A DNA stretch of 10,278 nt, from the NCBI GenBank assembly GCA_016193385.1, contig JACPSF010000167.1, forward strand, positions 1-10,278. The letters are read 5' to 3'. Shown here in pieces: positions 5,320-10,278 of the stretch. The position numbers and the translations under genes were made by a program. This stretch comes from Deltaproteobacteria bacterium. Lineage in GTDB: Bacteria; Desulfobacterota_B; Binatia; UBA9968. How positions within the stretch are numbered: the stretch's first letter is position 1; every line of letters begins with the position of its first letter. Under the pieces are notes generated by a model. The model saw only the letters and a list, made by a program, of their open reading frames with translations, had not been told where the DNA came from and searched no databases.

Positions 5320-8300
5320 ATGCGATTTACCAAAGTAGCTACTGAGGTCGATTTCCCAGCACTCGAACGATCGATTCTCAATTTCTGGCAGCGCACAAAC
5401 GCCTTTGAGCGCCTGCGGGAAAAGAATCGCGGCAAGCCGAAGTGGTCGTTCCTCGACGGGCCCATCACGGCCAACAACCCCATGGGCGTTCATCATGCCT
5501 GGGGCCGCACGTATAAGGACATTTACAGCCGATACTTTGCCATGACTGGACACGAGTTGCGCTATCAAAACGGCTTCGACTGCCAAGGACTCTGGGTAGA
5601 AGTGGAGGTGGAAAAAGAGCTTGGTCTCCAATCGAAGCAGGACATCGAGGATCTCGTGCCTGACAATCGTTTTGCGAGCATCGATCGGTTTGTCACCCTA
5701 TGTAAAGAGCGGGTGAACAAGTTCGCCCGCGTCCAGACGGAACAGTCGGTTCGCCTCGGCTACTGGATGGATTGGGATCGCGATGAAGACTGGCTGAAGC
5801 CGCCCGACGAGCGTCGTAGTTACTACACCATGTCCGAAGAGAACAACTACACGATCTGGAGCTTCCTAAAAAAGTGTCATGAACGGGGCTTAATTTACCG
5901 AGCCTACGACTCGATGCCTTGGTGTCCGCGTTGCGCGGTGGGCATTAGCCAGATGGAGATGCACGAGGGCTACCAGCGAGTCGCCCACCGGGCGGTGTTC
6001 GTGCGCTTCCCGCTCCGTGGCTGGCCGGGCGAGAGTCTTCTCGTCTGGACCACCACACCTTGGACGCTCACCAGCAACGTGGCCGTTGCGGTCAACCCCA
6101 ATCTCACCTACCTAAGGGTTCGCCATCGAAGCGAAGTGTACTACTTAGCCAAGGGCGCTTTCACGGCGCAGCGGCTTGAGGATGAGTTCCGGAGAAAGGA
6201 ATGGACTGAGGGGGTCCCCAAACTTAAGTCCATCGAGCAGATTTTCAAGGAAAAGGGGGGCTATGAGATCCTAGGCGAGCTCTCGGGAAGCGAGATGCTC
6301 GGATGGCCATACGATGGGCCCTTTGATGAGTTCGAGGCACAGGGTCATCCTGGAGGCTATTCAGCCGAGATTGCGGAGGTGGCGATCAAGCAAAAGTGGG
6401 GCTCACCAAGGCCTGCGCGTGAGATACACCGCGTTGTCTCCTGGGAGGCGGTGACCGAGGCTGAGGGAACGGGCATTGTGCACATTGCTCCGGGGTGTGG
6501 CAAAGAAGACTTTGCTCTCGGCAAACAGGAGAGTCTTGTTCCGATCGCGCCACTCGACGAGGCCGGAATCTTCCTGCAGGGCTTCGGGGAGCTTGAAGAC
6601 CACTCGGTCCTAGACTCCGCCACTATCGACTGGATACTAGCCAATCTCCAGCAAAAAGGGCTGTTGGTTGCAGTTGAGCGCTACCCGCACAACTATCCCC
6701 ACTGTTGGCGCTGCAAGACGGAGCTTCTCTTTCGGCTTGTGGATGAATGGTTTGTCGATATGCATTGGCGCGACGCGATCATGAAAATTTGCTCTGACGT
6801 TCGCTGGATCCCCGACTTTGGCCTGCAGCGTGAGATGGACTGGCTCAAGAATATGGGCGACTGGATGATCTCGAAGAAGCGTTATTGGGGTCTTGCTTTG
6901 CCTATCTGGGTCTGCGAGAGCTGCGGCGAGTTCGAGGTCATTGGAAGTCGTGAAGAACTTAAGAAGCGTGCTGTGGATGGGTGGAAAGAGTTCGAGGGCC
7001 ACTCCCCCCACAGGCCGTGGGTAGATCTGGTTAAGATTCGCTGTGCCAAGTGTGATGGCCAGGCAAGTCGGATTCCTGACGTCGGCAACCCCTGGCTCGA
7101 CGCCGGTATCGTGCCCTACTCGACCTTGGGCTACAACCGCGACCGAAAATACTGGAAGGAATGGTTTCCTGCCGACTTTGTCACCGAATGTTTCCCCGGC
7201 CAGTTCCGCAACTGGTTTTACGCGCTCCTCGCTATGAGCACGATGATGGAGGGGCAGGCTCCCTTTAAGGTGCTGCTGGGCCACGCGCTAGTGCGCGATG
7301 AAAAAGGCGAGGAGATGCACAAGTCCAAGGGCAACGCGATTCCGTTCGAGGAGTCGGCGGAAAAAATGGGCGTCGATGTGATGCGCTGGATGTTTTGCCG
7401 GCACAATCCGGCCAACAACATCAATTTTGGCTATGGCCCCGCGGACGAGATAAGAAACCGCTTCGTCTTTAAGCTTTGGAACACCTATGCCTTTTTCTCC
7501 AACTACGCCCGGCTGGACGGTTTTGATCCCGACGCCCCTGTTGTTCCTGTCTCCGAAAGGCCGGATATCGACCGCTGGATTCTTTCGGACCTGCAGCTAT
7601 TGATCCAGACCGCCCGGCACGAATTCAAAGACTACAACGTGATGGCCTTCTGTCTTGCAGCCGAAGATTTCGTTACGGAAAAGCTCAGCAACTGGTATGT
7701 GCGCCGGACCCGCCGCCGCTTCTGGAAGAGCGAGAAAAGCAGGGACAAATTGGCGGCCTATCAGACACTGTACACAGTGCTCACCACACTGGCGAGGCTC
7801 CTCGCGCCGATCACGCCGTTCCTAACAGAGGTCATGTACCAGAATCTCGAGTGGAGCGGCGAGGAGGAGGCCCGCCGACCTCCGAGCGTGCATCTTTGTG
7901 GCTTTCCCGACGTTGACGAGCCACTGATCGACGCCGAGCTTTCGGGTAACATGGAAGCGCTGCTACGGCTGGTCTCGCTGGGCTTGGCGGCGAGGAACAG
8001 CGTGAGGATCAAGGTCCGTCAGCCATTGGCAGAGATAAAGATCCAAGTAGCCAATGAGCCAGAGCGCGACGCCGTTTTGCGCTTCGCTGAACAGATCACG
8101 GAAGAGTTAAACGTGAAGAAGGTGAGCCTACACGATCCGGCCGAGGGACCGCTGCTTTGCTACGAGGTTGCTCCAAACCTAAAAACGCTCGGCCCAAAAT
8201 TTGGCCAGCGGTTGTTGTTAACGGAGATACGAACGGCCCTAGCGGGGCTCGATGCTAACTCATTGGCGGCCAAGCTACAGGCTGGAGGAAATATCGAACT

Positions 8301-8712
8301 GCACTGCGCGGGAACAACAGTGGTCTTGGATGCAAACGATATTCTCTTAAAAACTAAGGCGCCGGAGGGGTGGGCCGGGCTGACTGACCACGGAACCCAA
8401 CTCTTGCTGGATGTGCGCATCACCGAACAGCTAGCCCGGGAAGGCATGGCCCGGGAGGTTGTTCGCCATGTCCAGGAGCTGCGCAAGAAGTCCGAGCTTG
8501 AAATAGAGGATCGCATTGCTTTGTATCTTGCCACTGAGTCTTCAGCATTGCGGCAAGCCATCGAAGCCCATCGCTCCTACATTTGCGGAGAGACATTGGC
8601 TATTGAGTGGTCAAATAGCCCCCTTGATGGGGATGCGCACGAAGCCAGTGCGAAGGTGAACGGTCAAGCTTTGACTATACAGTTGCGCAAGGCGATCTCA
8701 GCGGGGCTTTAG
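5320..8712 (+). CDS. ileS: Isoleucyl-tRNA synthetase, IleRS2 (eukaryote-like) type
   Basis: This 1130-residue class I synthetase attaches isoleucine to tRNA-Ile. Its length and lack of the MDYKxTLNLP start mark the long eukaryote-like IleRS2 type. The HIGH-motif region is GPITANNPMGVHHAWGRTYK, with G56-V57-H58-H59 in place of H-x-G-H. The editing (CP1) domain shows WTTTPWTLT (243-251) and GTGIVHIAPGCGKEDF (383-398), including the Asp (397) expected for editing. CxxC pairs at 202-205, 462-465, 532-535 and 575-578 suggest zinc sites. The KMSKS loop is EEMHKSKGN (664-672), with Lys668 and Ser669 kept. The anticodon-binding domain has LSNWYVRRTRRRFW (789-802). The C-terminal extension reaches residue 1130. 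The start ATG has GAGGA ten bases upstream. lspA follows after 5 bases. An ileS1 remnant lies upstream, so this is probably a transferred replacement. Confidence 0.97.
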   Translation: MRFTKVATEVDFPALERSILNFWQRTNAFERLREKNRGKPKWSFLDGPITANNPMGVHHAWGRTYKDIYSRYFAMTGHELRYQNGFDCQGLWVEVEVEKELGLQSKQDIEDLVPDNRFASIDRFVTLCKERVNKFARVQTEQSVRLGYWMDWDRDEDWLKPPDERRSYYTMSEENNYTIWSFLKKCHERGLIYRAYDSMPWCPRCAVGISQMEMHEGYQRVAHRAVFVRFPLRGWPGESLLVWTTTPWTLTSNVAVAVNPNLTYLRVRHRSEVYYLAKGAFTAQRLEDEFRRKEWTEGVPKLKSIEQIFKEKGGYEILGELSGSEMLGWPYDGPFDEFEAQGHPGGYSAEIAEVAIKQKWGSPRPAREIHRVVSWEAVTEAEGTGIVHIAPGCGKEDFALGKQESLVPIAPLDEAGIFLQGFGELEDHSVLDSATIDWILANLQQKGLLVAVERYPHNYPHCWRCKTELLFRLVDEWFVDMHWRDAIMKICSDVRWIPDFGLQREMDWLKNMGDWMISKKRYWGLALPIWVCESCGEFEVIGSREELKKRAVDGWKEFEGHSPHRPWVDLVKIRCAKCDGQASRIPDVGNPWLDAGIVPYSTLGYNRDRKYWKEWFPADFVTECFPGQFRNWFYALLAMSTMMEGQAPFKVLLGHALVRDEKGEEMHKSKGNAIPFEESAEKMGVDVMRWMFCRHNPANNINFGYGPADEIRNRFVFKLWNTYAFFSNYARLDGFDPDAPVVPVSERPDIDRWILSDLQLLIQTARHEFKDYNVMAFCLAAEDFVTEKLSNWYVRRTRRRFWKSEKSRDKLAAYQTLYTVLTTLARLLAPITPFLTEVMYQNLEWSGEEEARRPPSVHLCGFPDVDEPLIDAELSGNMEALLRLVSLGLAARNSVRIKVRQPLAEIKIQVANEPERDAVLRFAEQITEELNVKKVSLHDPAEGPLLCYEVAPNLKTLGPKFGQRLLLTEIRTALAGLDANSLAAKLQAGGNIELHCAGTTVVLDANDILLKTKAPEGWAGLTDHGTQLLLDVRITEQLAREGMAREVVRHVQELRKKSELEIEDRIALYLATESSALRQAIEAHRSYICGETLAIEWSNSPLDGDAHEASAKVNGQALTIQLRKAISAGL

Positions 8713-8717
8713 TTAGC

Positions 8718-9221
8718 GTGTCCGCCAAAAACAAAATCGTCCTTGTCCTGCTGGGTTTTATTATCCTCCTGGATCAGCTCTCCAAGTTCATCGTGGGTCG
8801 CACGATGCCCCTGAACCACTCGATACCCGTGATCGAAAACCTGTTCAGCCTTACCTATATCCGCAATACCGGTGCGGCGTTCGGTATTTTTGCCGGATCA
8901 GACCTGCCGCTGCGCCGGCCCTTGCTGATTTTGTTTTCGCTTGTTGCGATCGGCTTTGTCGTGATGCTGTTAAGGCGCCTGGCGGAAAAAGAGCGTGGGT
9001 TGATCCTCGCCCTCACATTCATTCTGGGTGGGGCTATCGGGAATCTCATTGATCGCGTCTTTTACGGTGAGGTGATCGACTTTCTCGATTTTTATTGGTC
9101 TGGATATCACTGGCCGGCCTTCAATTTTGCGGATAGCTTCATCACGCTCGGGGTCTTGATAACCCTTTATCGCCTTCTTCGAGCCAAGGGCGATGATCCC
9201 TTTGTTCACTCGGGGGAGTAA
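8718..9221 (+). CDS. lspA: Lipoprotein signal peptidase (signal peptidase II)
   Basis: This 167-residue inner-membrane aspartyl protease removes signal peptides from lipid-modified prolipoproteins. It is of typical length, with about four hydrophobic segments (roughly 6-26, 67-86, 93-112 and 138-154). Conserved family blocks are LLDQLSKFIV (17-26), YIRNTGAAFGIF (47-58), GAIGNLIDR with Asn109 and catalytic Asp112, and FNFADSFITLG with Asn136 and catalytic Asp139. The start is a GTG at 8718, five bases after the ileS stop, with a weak GGGG about 11 bases upstream; translational coupling to ileS is likely. The ileS-lspA pairing is a well-known conserved gene order in Gram-negative bacteria. Here it is kept although the ileS partner is of the IleRS2 type. 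It is the natural target of globomycin-type inhibitors. Confidence 0.97.
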   Translation: MSAKNKIVLVLLGFIILLDQLSKFIVGRTMPLNHSIPVIENLFSLTYIRNTGAAFGIFAGSDLPLRRPLLILFSLVAIGFVVMLLRRLAEKERGLILALTFILGGAIGNLIDRVFYGEVIDFLDFYWSGYHWPAFNFADSFITLGVLITLYRLLRAKGDDPFVHSGE

Positions 9222-9322
9222 TCGCGCTCGCTTCAGGCCAAGACAAAGGCTACCCTATGAGCGCACGGCCGTCCTAAAAGTAAGAAACTCTGCCCTTCAA
9301 TTCCAATTTTTAAGAGGGCCGA

Positions 9323-9427
9323 ATGTGGTACGTTCGCGCAGCCTCCCGTGGAAAACCTGTCCAGATTGCCGCGTATTTGCGGCGGCTTGGCGTGGTACGC
9401 TATTTGCTTCGCTACTACGGGGATTAG
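9323..9427 (+). CDS. Possible 34-residue basic small protein
   Basis: The 253 bases between lspA and the next larger gene hold one short ORF with a plausible start. AAGAGGG (9312-9318) lies four bases before the ATG at 9323, and an in-frame TAA at 9311 shows it is not the tail of a longer frame. The product begins MWYVRAASRGKPVQ and ends RRLGVVRYLLRYYGD. It is rich in Arg, Tyr and Leu and could form one amphipathic helix in its second half. I do not recognise it. An untranslated stretch with a chance ORF is the main alternative; nothing else is evident at 9222-9322 or 9428-9474. Confidence 0.3.
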   Translation: MWYVRAASRGKPVQIAAYLRRLGVVRYLLRYYGD

Positions 9428-9474
9428 AGATAACAAGGAGATTCGGCGCTTTAAGACTACCGGGGGACGGTTAA

Positions 9475-9954
9475 ATGTGCGAGCAATGCGGGTGTTTTCC
9501 TTTAATAGAACAGGGTCGTAAGGCGGTGCTGGATCGGGCGGTCGCCATCATTGAAAAGATGGGAGTCAGCGCTGAAAATGTGCAGCGCTTTGAGGATGGC
9601 GAGCGAATCTGCGGCCTTGTCGCCTCCAAGCTCGCAGATGGCGAAGATGAGGAGGTGCGCCAGGTCGCTGAGTGGGTCAGAGGGTTACACAAGCGTAATT
9701 ACGCTGAGAGGAGCGAGGCTTACGTTGCTGCGGCGCGCGATGTGTTTGCCCGCTTCCCTGCCAAAGGATCACCCAGGGACGTGATCACTACGTGGCACCA
9801 GCTCGAACAGCTCTGCCGTGAACTAAGCGAGGAAGATATTTCCTCCATTGAGGACAGTGCGACTAGGGACGCTATCCGGGCCGTGACGCACGTCCACGAT
9901 GACCTTCAGCAGCGACGGGTCGATTTCGCAAGGCGCTATCATCTGGAAGATTAA
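9475..9954 (+). CDS. Uncharacterised protein with N-terminal CxxCGC motif
   Basis: I do not recognise this 159-residue protein. It begins MCEQCGCFP, so Cys2, Cys5 and Cys7 form a CxxCGC cluster, much like the N-terminal nickel-binding motif of some HypB proteins, but no GTPase motifs follow. The rest is charged and looks largely alpha-helical, with acidic stretches such as ADGEDEE (54-60), a Trp/His patch at TTWHQLEQLC (105-114) and a HVHDD segment (139-143). His-rich and Cys elements together would suit metal binding, which is inference. No membrane segment or signal peptide is visible. The ATG at 9475 has GGGGGA (9462-9467) seven bases upstream. It follows lspA on the same strand at a distance of 253 bases, so it may have its own promoter. 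Confidence 0.7.
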   Translation: MCEQCGCFPLIEQGRKAVLDRAVAIIEKMGVSAENVQRFEDGERICGLVASKLADGEDEEVRQVAEWVRGLHKRNYAERSEAYVAAARDVFARFPAKGSPRDVITTWHQLEQLCRELSEEDISSIEDSATRDAIRAVTHVHDDLQQRRVDFARRYHLED

Positions 9955-9992
9955 ACGGGGTGAACGAAGTCCACCAAAGGGGAACGAGCCAA

Positions 9993-10176
9993 GTGACAAG
10001 CGAAAGGACGCCGACGGGTAAAGTTTTTCTGGACTTGCGGGGACTGCCGCTAGATCGGCAAGCCGGCAGCCTGCGCGAGCGGTGTCTTGCGCGCGGTCTT
10101 CATGGACCCGCCCACGGAGGAAGAATTCGTGATGCTGCGGGAAGAGTTTCGCAAGATCTTCTCCTTTGCGAAGTAG
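9993..10176 (+). pseudogene. Possible short gene split by a frameshift
   Basis: A GTG at 9993 has AAAGGGGA (9976-9983) nine bases upstream and opens a frame that begins VTSERTPTGKVFLDLRGLP. The same frame stays open to a TGA at 10227-10229, but beyond about 10090 it reads as an Arg/Gly-rich shadow. In contrast, the frame one base on reads MDPPTEEEFVMLREEFRKIF and ends in TAG at 10174, which looks like real protein. The switch falls at a (GC)3 run (10089-10095). One extra GC unit there would join both halves into about 61 residues. An in-frame GTG at 9960 is a second start choice, without an SD. The protein is not recognised. It could equally be two unrelated short frames or non-coding DNA. 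Confidence 0.3.
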
Positions 10177-10221
10177 AAAACCGGGTGTGGCCAGCGATTA
10201 TTCAAACGCCAGATTGGCGCC

Positions 10222-10278
10222 GTGAGTGAGGGTTTTATCCAGGAGATTCTGAACTACGTTGTCAGCGTAGCTGAATAT
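10222..10278 (+). CDS. Possible start of a further gene (runs off the window)
   Basis: A GTG at 10222 opens a frame of 19 codons that continues past the end of the window (MSEGFIQEILNYVVSVAEY). The residues look protein-like and would suit the start of a helix, perhaps leading into a membrane segment. No SD is evident, and no other standard start codon exists in this frame after the TAG at 10174. Too little is present to name it. Confidence 0.3.
   Translation, partial: MSEGFIQEILNYVVSVAEY

Noticed and set aside
6637..7284. Minus-strand ORF of 215 codons inside ileS
   Set aside because: The + strand frame carries continuous IleRS motifs throughout this stretch, so the antisense ORF is a by-product of codon bias.
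9193..9474. 93-codon + strand ORF overlapping the lspA end
   Set aside because: It starts within lspA in another frame, is Arg-rich and low in protein-like features, and ends against the start of the 9475 gene; the 34-codon ORF with an SD is a better candidate there.

Overview
The window looks like chromosomal DNA of a Gram-negative bacterium. It encodes a glutamine synthetase carrying the adenylylation tyrosine, a PII protein with the uridylylation tyrosine, a lipid A/lysophospholipid acyltransferase-family protein, and the envelope enzyme LspA. Base composition is moderately GC-rich by eye. I cannot place it taxonomically from sequence alone. The gene mix (UbiD decarboxylase, class II aldolase, IleRS2-type synthetase) would suit deltaproteobacterial-like or candidate-phylum soil and subsurface lineages, but that is inference.

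Layout, left to right. (1) Positions 3-956, plus strand: the C-terminal 187 residues of glutamine synthetase (glnA), then glnB encoding PII. This is the nitrogen-assimilation pair. (2) Positions 992-4449, minus strand: a probable three-gene operon read right to left. It holds an LpxL/HtrB-family acyltransferase, a class II aldolase/adducin-family protein and a UbiD-family prFMN-dependent decarboxylase. It converges on glnB across a 35-base gap holding a hairpin. (3) Positions 4450-4688: a divergent intergenic region with a + strand hairpin and a terminator-like hairpin followed by a long T tract. (4) Positions 4689-5096: a small HExxH zinc-metalloprotease-like protein. (5) Positions 5151-5267: a short ORF whose first 25 codons read as the N-terminus of an ordinary bacterial IleRS (IleS1) and then diverge into a stop. 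(6) Positions 5320-9221: a complete, different isoleucyl-tRNA synthetase of the IleRS2/eukaryote-like type (1130 aa), followed 5 bases later by lspA. (7) Positions 9222-10278: small, unrecognised genes, including a CxxCGC protein, a 34-codon ORF and a possibly frameshifted short gene.

The most striking part is the ileS locus. ileS-lspA is a conserved neighbour pair in many Gram-negative bacteria. Here the resident enzyme is IleRS2, and a remnant of an IleS1 start codon region still lies just upstream. This looks like an in-place replacement of the housekeeping synthetase. The new enzyme has its class I signature as G-V-H-H instead of H-x-G-H, a swap I recall being linked to extreme mupirocin resistance in some IleRS2 enzymes. 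A second oddity is that the acyltransferase has Phe where the family's catalytic acid should be.
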